Positions 8,939 to 16,291 of a stretch of DNA of 64,000 nucleotides are shown one piece after another (position 1 is the first letter of the stretch; each line of letters begins with the position of its first letter). The DNA comes from Martinezella lusitana (GTDB taxonomy: Bacteria > Pseudomonadota > Alphaproteobacteria > Rhizobiales > Rhizobiaceae): assembly GCF_016901135.1 (NCBI RefSeq), contig NZ_JAFEVL010000075.1:124001-188000 (forward strand), read 5' to 3'. The notes below the pieces were generated by a model. It saw nothing but the letters and a program-made list of their open reading frames with translations, was not told the origin of the DNA and did not search any database. A program made the translations under genes and the position numbers.

Positions 8939-9403
8939 TCAGCCTCGGCCGCGATAGGGCTGCACACCCTGATCCGGCAGCCACACGCCTTCCGGCGGCC
9001 TACCGGTCTGCCAGAAGACATCGATCGGGATGCCGCCACGCGGATACCAGTAGGCGCCGATGCGCAGCCACTTGGGCTCCAGCAGTTCCACCAGCCGCTT
9101 GGCGATGTAGATCGAGCAATCCTCGTGGAATGCGCCGTGATTGCGGAAGGAATGCAGGAAGAGCTTCAGCGACTTCGATTCCACCAACCACTCGTTCGGC
9201 ACATAGTCGATGACGATATGGGCGAAATCCGGCTGGCCCGTCATGGGGCAGAGCGAGGTGAATTCCGGTGCGGTGAAGCGCACCACGTAGTCAGTGCCGA
9301 CATGGCCGGACGGCACTTTTTCGAGAACGGCCGCTTCTGGGTTCGCTGCCGTCTCCGTCTGGCTGCCGAGCATCGACAGGCCGGAAACATCGGTGTTGGG
9401 CAT
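8939..9403 (-). CDS. queF: NADPH-dependent 7-cyano-7-deazaguanine reductase
   Basis: 154 residues, the short single-domain QueF form. It reduces preQ0 to preQ1 in queuosine tRNA-modification synthesis, in the cytosol. The catalytic Cys52 lies in TSLCPMTGQPDF with Asp59, and the QueF motif ESKSLKLFLHSFRNHGAFHEDC is present. Its ATG is one base from the stop of the upstream cation-efflux gene, so the two are probably co-transcribed. No preQ1 riboswitch is possible in that junction, and I saw none before the upstream gene. Confidence 0.95.
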   Translation of the reverse strand: MPNTDVSGLSMLGSQTETAANPEAAVLEKVPSGHVGTDYVVRFTAPEFTSLCPMTGQPDFAHIVIDYVPNEWLVESKSLKLFLHSFRNHGAFHEDCSIYIAKRLVELLEPKWLRIGAYWYPRGGIPIDVFWQTGRPPEGVWLPDQGVQPYRGRG

Positions 9404-9404
9404 A

Positions 9405-10319
9405 TCAGGCCTCCTTGATCACTTTGACACGAATGCCGTGGGCTTTCTCGCCCTCCGGCTCCACATGAATGGTTATTTCGGCGCCCGCATGGATCACCCG
9501 TATGGCGTCTTCAAGGCGGTCGCAGATGCGATGCGCGTCACGCACCGGCATGGCGGCGGGCACCACCATATGAAAATCGACAAAAGTGACGGATCCCGCC
9601 CGGCGAGTCTTCAGATCGTGCACGCCAAGCGACCCCTCGGCATTCTTGGCGATCGCATCCTTGATCGCGCTCTCCTCCTCCGGCAACACGGCCTTGTCCA
9701 TCAGCCCGTCGATGGAACTGGAGATGACCCTCCAGCCCTGATAGAGAATGTTGATGGCGACAAATATGGCAAGCACGGGGTCGAAGATCGGCTGACCGGT
9801 GCCGAGCGCCAGCAGCAGGCCGATCAACACGCCGATCGAGGTATAGACGTCGGACATGATGTGCTGCCCGTCCGCCGTCAACGCCGGCGAGCGATGCGCT
9901 TTGCCCGCGCGGATCAGCGTCAAGGCCCAGATACCGTTGATGACGCCGGCGACGACGTTGATCGCAAGGCCGAGCGCCGGCGCCTGCATCGGCTGCGGAT
10001 TGCCCAAATGCCCCACCGCTTCCTGCACGATCATCAGCGCCGCAACGATGATCATCGCCCCCTCGGTGACGGCGGAAAGATATTCCGCCTTGTGGTGGCC
10101 GAAGGGATGATCGTGGTCGGCGGGCTTCTGCGCGTAGCGGATGACGAAGAAGGCAATCAAGGCGGCGACGACATTGACGAGGGACTCCAGGCCGTCGGAC
10201 AAAAGCGCCACGGAACCCGTTAGCCACCAGGCCAGCATCTTCAGCCCCATGACACCGAGCGACAGCGGAATGCCCCACAGGGCGAGCCGCCTGATCATAT
10301 CGTTCCCTTGCCCGCTCAT
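9405..10319 (-). CDS. Cation diffusion facilitator (FieF-like metal efflux)
   Basis: 304 residues from MSGQGNDMIRRLALWG, chosen because GGAGAAGG precedes that ATG. Six hydrophobic segments carry the CDF metal-site motifs: LLSDGLESLVN in helix 2, the histidine-rich DHDHPFGHHKAEYLS loop after helix 3, and TADGQHIMSDVYTS in helix 5. A cytosolic metal-binding domain with HDLKTRRAG and HIHVEPEG-like segments follows. Family members export Zn(II), Fe(II) or related divalent ions against protons. It is the first gene of a two-gene unit with queF; a promoter and a terminator-like hairpin lie upstream. Confidence 0.88.
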   Translation of the reverse strand: MSGQGNDMIRRLALWGIPLSLGVMGLKMLAWWLTGSVALLSDGLESLVNVVAALIAFFVIRYAQKPADHDHPFGHHKAEYLSAVTEGAMIIVAALMIVQEAVGHLGNPQPMQAPALGLAINVVAGVINGIWALTLIRAGKAHRSPALTADGQHIMSDVYTSIGVLIGLLLALGTGQPIFDPVLAIFVAINILYQGWRVISSSIDGLMDKAVLPEEESAIKDAIAKNAEGSLGVHDLKTRRAGSVTFVDFHMVVPAAMPVRDAHRICDRLEDAIRVIHAGAEITIHVEPEGEKAHGIRVKVIKEA

Positions 10320-10386
10320 ACCCTTCTCCGATGTCTGCGCGCCATGCATATGCGAATGAATTGCAAAAAACGCGCCATTGAAATGC

Positions 10387-10459
10387 AAAACCGCCCGCGC
10401 GAGTTTCGCGCAGGCGGTTCATTGACGGCCTATATGATGCACAACGCCTCATTTGTCAA
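10387..10459 (-). promoter_or_regulatory. Promoter followed at once by a terminator-like hairpin, upstream of the CDF gene
   Basis: On the minus strand TTGACA (10454-10459) and CATATA (10431-10436) are 17 nt apart. Starting a few bases after the predicted start site is a near-perfect 13-bp stem (AACCGCC plus GCGCGA arms, 10389-10419, one mismatch, 3-nt loop) followed by TTTTGCATTT. If used, most transcripts would end after about 40 nt or be attenuated before the metal-efflux gene. The -10 match is only moderate. The divergent span 10320-10707 holds nothing else I can identify. Confidence 0.5.
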
Positions 10460-10707
10460 AGGAAGCGCCACATCTCTCAGCACAATTCTTCCCCAGCAGG
10501 CGGTTCAAACGAAGGGCGGAGCATGAGGAAAAATCCGCTTGAAACGACGCTGCGCGGCAATTGGAAGCCGATTATATGCTCGCCTGTGAAGAATCGTGCT
10601 GGTAGTTTCGCTTGCGATCGCGCACTAAGCTGCGCTTCAGCCCGATATGCGAAGGTGGGCGGCATCGACCGATAAACCACCGCTCCCTCACGAAACCATG
10701 GTTGAAC

Positions 10708-11457
10708 ATGTCTGCTCTTGACGACCCCACCGGCGCCAATCTTGCGCCCTCCATCGCCGATGCTCCGGCGGGCGTATCGGATCATCTGGTCGCGGCCGGT
10801 GCGTTCTCCGAGGGAGAGCGCGACGCCGTCTATCGCGCCATCGAGACCCGCCGCGACGTGCGCGACCAGTTCAGGTCCGACCCGCTGCCGGAGGACCTCG
10901 TCAGGCGCCTGCTGCAGGCCGCCCATTCCGCCCCCTCGGTCGGCTTCATGCAGCCGTGGAATTTCATCCTGATCCGTCAGCAGGAAACGCGCGAACGCGT
11001 CTGGCAAGCGTTTCATCAGGCAAACGAGGAAGCCTGCGGAATGTTTGAGGGCGATCGGCGCGCGCAATATCAGCGGCTGAAGCTTGAGGGCATCCGCAAG
11101 GCGCCGCTCAGCATCTGCATCACCTGCGATACCAAGCGCGGCGGCCCTGTGGTGCTCGGCCGCACGCATAATCCGGCAACGGATGTCTATTCGACCGTCT
11201 GTGCCGTCCAGAATCTCTGGCTCGCCGCGCGCGCCGAAGGTGTCGGCGTCGGCTGGGTCAGCATCTTCCACGAAGAGGCCATCAAGACGATCCTGGGCAT
11301 ACCCGAGCACGTCAAAATCGTCGCCTGGCTGTGCGTCGGCTATGTCGACGAACTCTACGACATGCCGGAACTTGCCGTGAAGGGCTGGCGCGACCGCCTG
11401 CCGCTCGACAAGCTTATCTTCGAGGAAAGCTGGCAGGATGGCGAGGATGCTCTCTGA
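10708..11457 (+). CDS. bluB: 5,6-dimethylbenzimidazole synthase
   Basis: 249 residues. BluB is a flavin-destructase of the nitroreductase fold that breaks FMNH2 down with oxygen to make the lower ligand of vitamin B12. Characteristic segments are ETRRDVRDQFRSDPLP near the N-terminus, AAHSAPSVGFMQPWNFILI, and GVGVGWVSIFHEEAIKTILGIPEHV near the C-terminus. The ATG at 10708 is used; a second ATG ten bases upstream is in another frame. In Sinorhizobium this gene is needed for cobalamin and symbiosis. I saw no cobalamin riboswitch in the leader. Confidence 0.92.
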   Translation: MSALDDPTGANLAPSIADAPAGVSDHLVAAGAFSEGERDAVYRAIETRRDVRDQFRSDPLPEDLVRRLLQAAHSAPSVGFMQPWNFILIRQQETRERVWQAFHQANEEACGMFEGDRRAQYQRLKLEGIRKAPLSICITCDTKRGGPVVLGRTHNPATDVYSTVCAVQNLWLAARAEGVGVGWVSIFHEEAIKTILGIPEHVKIVAWLCVGYVDELYDMPELAVKGWRDRLPLDKLIFEESWQDGEDAL

Positions 11458-11472
11458 GCAGCTTGGGTAACG

Positions 11473-12180
11473 CTAGTTCATCGGAGCGGATGCAAAACGA
11501 TCGCGCTCATTATGCAGGGTGAGCGATAGCCGCAGCATCCACGGCAGTACAGTCCATAGTCCCGACTTTAGCCCCGCCTGCCGCAATCCGGCAGCCGTCC
11601 ACGTATTGCATCCCATGAAGGCATTGAAATATCCCCTCGCCTCGAAGAACGCATCGTTCGCGCCGTAATTGCTGCCCAGCAGGGACACCGGCCCGCTATC
11701 CGCTGAGACGAGACTGCCGAGAATGAATTGCTTCAGCCGCTCAAGCCCGTCGGCATCGATGTTGAGTACGGTCACCTCGGGCGCATTTTCGGGAATTTCG
11801 CCCGCCAGCTCTGCATGGATGACGGAACGATCCAAGGTGATGCTCTTCAGCACCGGTTCCACCTTCAAGTCCGCCCAGGTCCGCGTCTCGACATAGAAGC
11901 TTCGGCCGCCCCAGCCGAAAACGAGGTAGCGCAGGTTCGGATTGTCGAGATCGAGCCCGGCCGCTCGCAGAAAACCAAATCGGGTTATGAGATCGTCGTC
12001 GACGGGGATGGCGATATCCGTATGGATGGGATTGCTAAGCATGAGGATGCGATGGGAGCGTTCGGCCGGCGAAGGCTGGTCACGCCAAAACGGACGCGGC
12101 ACGACGATGCCGAGCGCAGCAATCGCGACAAGCGCCAGCACGGCGAGTAGAACGCGTTTGAATATTTTCGCAATCAGCAA
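11473..12180 (-). CDS. DUF2459 (TIGR02117) family protein
   Basis: 235 residues with an N-terminal signal anchor (LLAVLALVAIAALGIVV). The remainder looks periplasmic: SNPIHTDIAIPVD, YLVFGWGGRSFYVETRTW, and a C-terminal YFNAFMGCNTWTAAGLRQAGL with Cys-Asn-Thr that resembles a thiol-hydrolase-like motif. The function of the family is unknown. The track start is a TTG at 12180; a later start inside the hydrophobic stretch is unlikely. It converges with bluB (15-nt gap). Confidence 0.75.
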   Translation of the reverse strand: MLIAKIFKRVLLAVLALVAIAALGIVVPRPFWRDQPSPAERSHRILMLSNPIHTDIAIPVDDDLITRFGFLRAAGLDLDNPNLRYLVFGWGGRSFYVETRTWADLKVEPVLKSITLDRSVIHAELAGEIPENAPEVTVLNIDADGLERLKQFILGSLVSADSGPVSLLGSNYGANDAFFEARGYFNAFMGCNTWTAAGLRQAGLKSGLWTVLPWMLRLSLTLHNERDRFASAPMN

Positions 12181-12237
12181 CCGGAAGCCCCTACCCGATA
12201 CGGAATGTCTTCAGGTGTTTGTTGGCTCTTTCAAGGC

Positions 12238-12277
12238 AAAAAACACCCCCATGCACTTTTTCCGAGTGCATGGGGGT
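12238..12277 (-). terminator. Terminator of trpE(G)
   Basis: On the minus strand, ACCCCCATGCACT pairs perfectly with AGTGCATGGGGGT (13 bp, 7-nt loop) and is followed by GTTTTTT. It is about 30 nt after the trpE(G) stop. Confidence 0.9.
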
Positions 12278-12308
12278 TGTTCAAATCTGCAGCCGCCGGG
12301 GCTTCGCG

Positions 12309-14498
12309 TCAGGCGGCCTTCGTCTTCGCGCGGCGCGCCAAATGCGCCACCACATTCTCGATCATCCGCATACCGGCATCGCCGCCGAGCGTCATGATCG
12401 ATTCCGGATGGAACTGCACCGCCGCGATCGGTTCCTTCACATGCTCGATGCCCATGATCGTGCCATCTTCGCTTTCGGCCGTGATCATGAAGTCACGCGG
12501 CAGGGTCGAGGGATCGGCGAAGATCGAATGGTAGCGGCCGACCGTCACTTCGCGGCCGAGGCCGGAGAAGACCAGGCCCGGTTCGAGCACGCGGATGCGC
12601 GACGGCTTGCCGTGCATCGGCAGTGCGAGATGGCGCAGCTCGCCGCCATAGGCTTCCGCCAGCGCCTGTAGCCCCAGGCAGACGCCGAAGATCGGCAGGT
12701 TGCGCGCCCTCGCCTTCTTGATCGTCGCCTTGCAGTCGAAGTCTTTCGGATTGCCGGGTCCCGGTGAGAGTACCACCAGATCGGGGTCCAGCCGGTCGAA
12801 AACCTCTTCCGGCACCGGCGTACGCACGGTCGAAACCGTGGCGCCCGTCTGGCGGAAATAGTTTGCCAGCGTATGGACGAAGCTGTCCTCGTGGTCGATC
12901 AGCAGGATCTTCACGCCCTTGCCGACGGAGGCAACGTCGCGCTGCTGCTTGCCGGAATTCGCAGCCTTGGCATCACGGATCGCAGACAGCATGGCGGAGG
13001 CCTTCAATTCGGTTTCGGCTTCTTCTTCCTCGGGGATCGAGTCGTTGAGCAGCGTCGCACCGGCCCGCACTTCGGCGATGCCGTCCTTGATGCGCACGGT
13101 GCGCAGCGTCAGGCCAGTATTCATATCGCCATTGAAGCCGACCATGCCGATCGCACCACCATACCATGCGCGCGGGCTCTTTTCATGGCTCTCGATGAAG
13201 CGCATGGCCCAGAGCTTCGGCGCACCGGTGACGGTGACGGCCCAGGCGTGGCTCAAGAAACCGTCAAAGGCGTCCATGTCGTCGCGCAGGCGACCCTCGA
13301 TATGGTCGACCGTGTGGATCAGGCGCGAATACATTTCGATCTGCCGACGGCCGATGACCTTGACCGAGCCCGGCTCGCAGACGCGGCTCTTGTCGTTGCG
13401 GTCGACGTCGGAGCACATGGTCAGCTCGGACTCGTCCTTCTTGGAATTCAAAAGCTTCAGGATCTGCTCGCTATCTGCGATCGGATCGTCGCCGCGCTTG
13501 ATCGTGCCCGAGATCGGGCAGGTCTCGATGCGGCGGCCGGAAACGCGCACGAACATCTCAGGCGATGCTCCCACAAGATATTCCTGATGGCCGAGATTGA
13601 TGAAGAAGGAATAGGGCGACGGATTGATTGCCTTCAGTCGCTTGGAAATATCCGAAGGCTTGCTCTCGCAGCGCTCCATGAATTTCTGGCCGGGGACCAC
13701 TTCGAAGAGATCGCCCTTGCGGAAGCTCTCCTTCGCCTTGACCACCAGTTCGGCATATTCGCCGGGGCGGTGATCGCTCTTCGGCGGGATGGCATCGGTA
13801 TTACGGAAGGGCTCGGCGGCGATCTCGCCGGACTTACCCTCGGTCGAAATGCCATCCTTGGCGAAGTCGTAACGGTCGATCCAGGCCTTGGCGGAGTAGT
13901 TATCGACAACCAGGATTTCGTCCGGCAGGTAGAGCACCATGTCGCGCTGGTCGTCCGGGCGCTTAAGCTTCAGGTTGATGGCATCGAACTGGAAAGCCAG
14001 ATCATAGCCGAAAGCGCCGTAGAAGCCGATGCTGGCGTCGGCCTGCGAATAGAACAGCTCGGTCACCGCGCGCAGCACGGTAAAGACGGTCGGCATCTTC
14101 GAGCGCTCTTCCTCGGTAAAGACCCGGTCCGGCGTCTTGACAGTCAGGTCGAGCCGGCGCGGCGTCGACGCGCCGAGCGTCACCTCCGAAACCGTCTGCA
14201 GCTTTTCCGCAATGAAGCCGAGAATGACTTCGCCGCGCTCGTTATAAGCTTCGATCCAGACGTCGCGGCCGAAGCAGGAAAGGCCGAGCGGCGGATCGAC
14301 GATGGCGGTATCCCAACGCGTATAGCGGCCGGGATATTCGTAGTTCGACGAGAAGACCGCGCCACGGCGCTCGTCGAGCTTGTCGACATAGGACAAAACC
14401 GCATCCGCATAAGGGGTCGGCCGGCGCTGCCGGGTAACGGTGATCCCGCCCCTTGTCTCGTAGATTTCCGCACCATCATCCCGCAGGATCGTTACCAT
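12309..14498 (-). CDS. trpE: Anthranilate synthase, fused TrpE-TrpG
   Basis: 729 residues fusing both subunits, the arrangement typical of Rhizobiaceae (trpE(G)). The N-terminal 520 residues are the chorismate-binding component I, with GASPEMFVRVSGRRIETCPISGTIKRG and ELTMCSDVDRNDKSRVCEPGS. The C-terminal glutamine amidotransferase domain has the nucleophile cysteine in FGVCLGLQALAEAYGG and the partner His-Glu in VQFHPESIM. It converts chorismate plus glutamine to anthranilate, the first step to tryptophan. Expression is controlled by the trpL attenuator upstream. Confidence 0.97.
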   Translation of the reverse strand: MVTILRDDGAEIYETRGGITVTRQRRPTPYADAVLSYVDKLDERRGAVFSSNYEYPGRYTRWDTAIVDPPLGLSCFGRDVWIEAYNERGEVILGFIAEKLQTVSEVTLGASTPRRLDLTVKTPDRVFTEEERSKMPTVFTVLRAVTELFYSQADASIGFYGAFGYDLAFQFDAINLKLKRPDDQRDMVLYLPDEILVVDNYSAKAWIDRYDFAKDGISTEGKSGEIAAEPFRNTDAIPPKSDHRPGEYAELVVKAKESFRKGDLFEVVPGQKFMERCESKPSDISKRLKAINPSPYSFFINLGHQEYLVGASPEMFVRVSGRRIETCPISGTIKRGDDPIADSEQILKLLNSKKDESELTMCSDVDRNDKSRVCEPGSVKVIGRRQIEMYSRLIHTVDHIEGRLRDDMDAFDGFLSHAWAVTVTGAPKLWAMRFIESHEKSPRAWYGGAIGMVGFNGDMNTGLTLRTVRIKDGIAEVRAGATLLNDSIPEEEEAETELKASAMLSAIRDAKAANSGKQQRDVASVGKGVKILLIDHEDSFVHTLANYFRQTGATVSTVRTPVPEEVFDRLDPDLVVLSPGPGNPKDFDCKATIKKARARNLPIFGVCLGLQALAEAYGGELRHLALPMHGKPSRIRVLEPGLVFSGLGREVTVGRYHSIFADPSTLPRDFMITAESEDGTIMGIEHVKEPIAAVQFHPESIMTLGGDAGMRMIENVVAHLARRAKTKAA

Positions 14499-14546
14499 TG
14501 TTCCTCACTCCGTTATCAGGCCCGGATGACAGGCGGCCTTTATAAC

Positions 14547-14576
14547 AAAAAAGCCGCCTCGAAATCTCGGGCGGCT
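14547..14576 (-). terminator. trp attenuator terminator
   Basis: Read on the minus strand, AGCCGCC and GGCGGCT form a stem with an inner CGA/TCG extension, followed by TTTTTTG. It sits between trpL and trpE(G), 48 nt before the gene, as expected of a transcription attenuator. Confidence 0.92.
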
Positions 14577-14613
14577 CACTCGTCGTCTTTGAACACGATT
14601 GGTCGAGGCCGCT

Positions 14614-14661
14614 TCAGCGAGCCCACCACCATACTGCAATGTTGTTCAAGGACATGTTCAT
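14614..14661 (-). CDS. trpL: trp leader peptide
   Basis: 15 codons: MNMSLNNIAVWWWAR then TGA, with three consecutive Trp codons. The WWWAR ending is like that of the known S. meliloti leader. A second ATG two codons in gives a 13-residue version. There is no SD because the predicted transcription start is at or one to two bases before the ATG, fitting a leaderless ORF. Ribosome stalling at the Trp codons would prevent the downstream terminator from forming. Confidence 0.9.
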   Translation of the reverse strand: MNMSLNNIAVWWWAR

Positions 14662-14669
14662 GGCGTGAA

Positions 14670-14698
14670 TTGTTAGCGTGAGATGCCGCGATGCGCAA
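14670..14698 (-). promoter_or_regulatory. trpL promoter
   Basis: TTGCGC (14693-14698) and TAACAA (14670-14675) on the minus strand are separated by exactly 17 nt. The -10 ends 8 nt before the first trpL ATG, which gives a leaderless transcript. Confidence 0.65.
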
Positions 14699-14749
14699 GC
14701 GGGCGATGGGAGGAAAGTTCATAACAGACGGCAGATGCTGCAAGGCGCG

Positions 14750-14876
14750 GAGCCGATCTCGCCCTTGGCGGGCGAGAAAGCAATTTCATTGGTTTAGGAA
14801 TTGCGATACCGGAGGTTCAGCAAATTCAAAAGCTTAGCGCAATTTCCAAGCCATTGAAATTGCAAGAGCGGGGGGC
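14750..14876 (+). repeat. Structured palindromic repeat, left copy
   Basis: A 27-nt block at 14756-14782 (core palindrome CTCGCCC-TTGGC-GGGCGAG) is an exact reverse complement of 16238-16264. It is followed by a long imperfect stem, 14781-14805 pairing with 14838-14862 at 21 of 25 positions, then GCAAGAG and a G-run. The same order of parts recurs inverted at 16168-16270. The rest of 14877-14998 is the upstream region of the DUF4062 gene, with no other feature seen. Confidence 0.8.
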
Positions 14877-14998
14877 CAGCTTTCCGCGTTGATAGGCCAC
14901 ATGGAGCGCCATTCAGGAGAAAAGCTAGTGGGGAACTAAGGCTTTATTGATGTTCTTTTAGAATTCAGTAAAGCTCAGCCTCTTGAGAGGAAGTAGCC

Positions 14999-16027
14999 AT
15001 GGACGTTCGCTATCAAGTTTTCATTAGCTCCACATTCTACGATCTGAAGGACGAAAGAAGCGCTGTCTTCCAGACCCTGATGGCAATGGATTGCATTCCG
15101 GCTGGGATGGAGCTCTTCCCAGCGATGGATGAAGAGCAGTTCAAATTTATTCAGAGGATTATTGACGACAGTGACTACTACATTCTGATTATTGGGGGGC
15201 GGTACGGCTCGGTCTCATCGGCGGGAGTTAGTTACACAGAAATGGAGTACGACTACGCCGTCGACCGTGGATTGAAGGTCTTAGCATTTATCCATCAGGA
15301 ACCGGGCGAGATACCGTCAAAGTTCATTGATAGTAGCCCTGATTTGCAAGCGAAGCTCGCGGCATTCCGTGAAAAAGTCAAAAGCGGACGCTTAGTGCAA
15401 TTTTGGAAAGATGGCGCAGAGCTTCCAGGTTTGGTCGCTCTAAGCTTGAACAAGACTGTAAAAACTTATCCGGCCATAGGATGGATAAGGGCGAATAAGA
15501 TCGCCAGCGAAGCAGCTGTTCAAGAGCAGAACGCTTTGTTGAAGCAGATCGAAAGTCTAAAGGAAGAACTCAAGGTCGCGCAGCGACCCAATCTCGAAAA
15601 TCCAGATCTCGCTCATATCGATGACGAAGTAACCGTGTCTATCAGTTGGCTTACTGACAATCGATACAATCGACGACAGAATCACCAAATAGCGCTTACT
15701 TGGCGACAGCTCTTTGTCAGAATCGCGCCGGAGCTTCACAAACACCCTAATGACGCGTCAGTCAATTTTGCGTTAGGTGAGACCGTACTCCGGGTATCCT
15801 CCCCAAGCCACAAACATACGGTTTCAGTAGATCCTGAAAACTTCAAGCTCATTCGAACCCATCTTCAGGCCTTGGGTCTAATCATCGTTAACTATATGCC
15901 AACTGTGAAAGGCGACATGGGGCTTTTCTGGAGTTTGACAGACCTCGGCCATGCCATGTTACTCAATTGGGGGGCCGCAAAGCGAAAGAGCGAGGATTCA
16001 GCCATCCCAACCGACTGGGATGTATGA
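14999..16027 (+). CDS. DUF4062 protein with C-terminal winged-helix-like region
   Basis: 342 residues, preceded by GAGAGGAAG. Residues 1-90 are a DUF4062 domain: YQVFISSTFYDLKDERSAV, IPAGMELFPAMDEEQF, DYYILIIGGRYGS and SYTEMEYDYAV, a Rossmann/TIR-like fold often found at the N-terminus of STAND NTPases and in defence-associated proteins. Residues about 170-200 look like a short coiled coil. The C-terminus (IRTHLQALGLIIVNY...LFWSLTDLGHAML) reads like a winged helix. There is no NTPase domain. The gene is visibly lower in GC than its neighbours and is bracketed by inverted structured repeats, which suggests horizontal acquisition. Biochemical function is unknown; a stress or defence role is only a guess. 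Confidence 0.8.
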   Translation: MDVRYQVFISSTFYDLKDERSAVFQTLMAMDCIPAGMELFPAMDEEQFKFIQRIIDDSDYYILIIGGRYGSVSSAGVSYTEMEYDYAVDRGLKVLAFIHQEPGEIPSKFIDSSPDLQAKLAAFREKVKSGRLVQFWKDGAELPGLVALSLNKTVKTYPAIGWIRANKIASEAAVQEQNALLKQIESLKEELKVAQRPNLENPDLAHIDDEVTVSISWLTDNRYNRRQNHQIALTWRQLFVRIAPELHKHPNDASVNFALGETVLRVSSPSHKHTVSVDPENFKLIRTHLQALGLIIVNYMPTVKGDMGLFWSLTDLGHAMLLNWGAAKRKSEDSAIPTDWDV

Positions 16028-16167
16028 TCAGACGGGTTTCTGCAATACAGATTTAGCGGGACATACACGGTGGAAAGATAAGCGATTCCAGTGAGGGCGC
16101 TTTTTTCTCATCGCCTGTTAACAGGTAACTTTCTTTATACAATGTAGGGACGGTGCTTTGTTACCTC

Positions 16168-16270
16168 CCACCTACCCCCTCTCTTGCAAAAACTAAGACT
16201 TAGACGAGGGACAAGCCCTCATCTAAACCTAAGTTTTTGCTTTCTCGCCCGCCAAGGGCGAGATAGGGCT
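16168..16270 (-). repeat. Structured palindromic repeat, right copy (inverted)
   Basis: In minus-strand order: the same 27-nt block (16264-16238), a 25-bp stem with a 5-nt loop (16240-16216 with 16210-16186, 21 of 25 paired), then GCAAGAG and a G-run (to about 16175). The stem sequence differs from the left copy while pairing is kept. The preceding stretch 16028-16167 contains only an AGGTAAC/GTTACCT inverted pair around 16125-16165. Confidence 0.8.
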
Positions 16271-16291
16271 CCTTGCTCACCGCATCCTTCA

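Larger units (their letters stand above)
14547..14663 (-). ncRNA. Attenuated trp leader RNA (rnTrpL-like)
   Basis: The span from the predicted start site near 14662 to the attenuator is about 115 nt. In Sinorhizobium meliloti the equivalent attenuated transcript is an established trans-acting small RNA, rnTrpL, and its peptide also has reported functions. Gene order and the leaderless start match here; sRNA activity in this strain is inferred. Confidence 0.7.

Noticed and set aside
10490..10530. A T-arm-like GGTTCAAAC at about 10500 hinting at a tRNA
   Set aside because: No acceptor, D or anticodon arm could be folded around it.
12873..14681. A 602-codon plus-strand ORF opposite trpE(G)
   Set aside because: It is a mirror frame of a clear trpE(G) gene, has no family motifs, and runs through the trp attenuator and most of trpL on the other strand.
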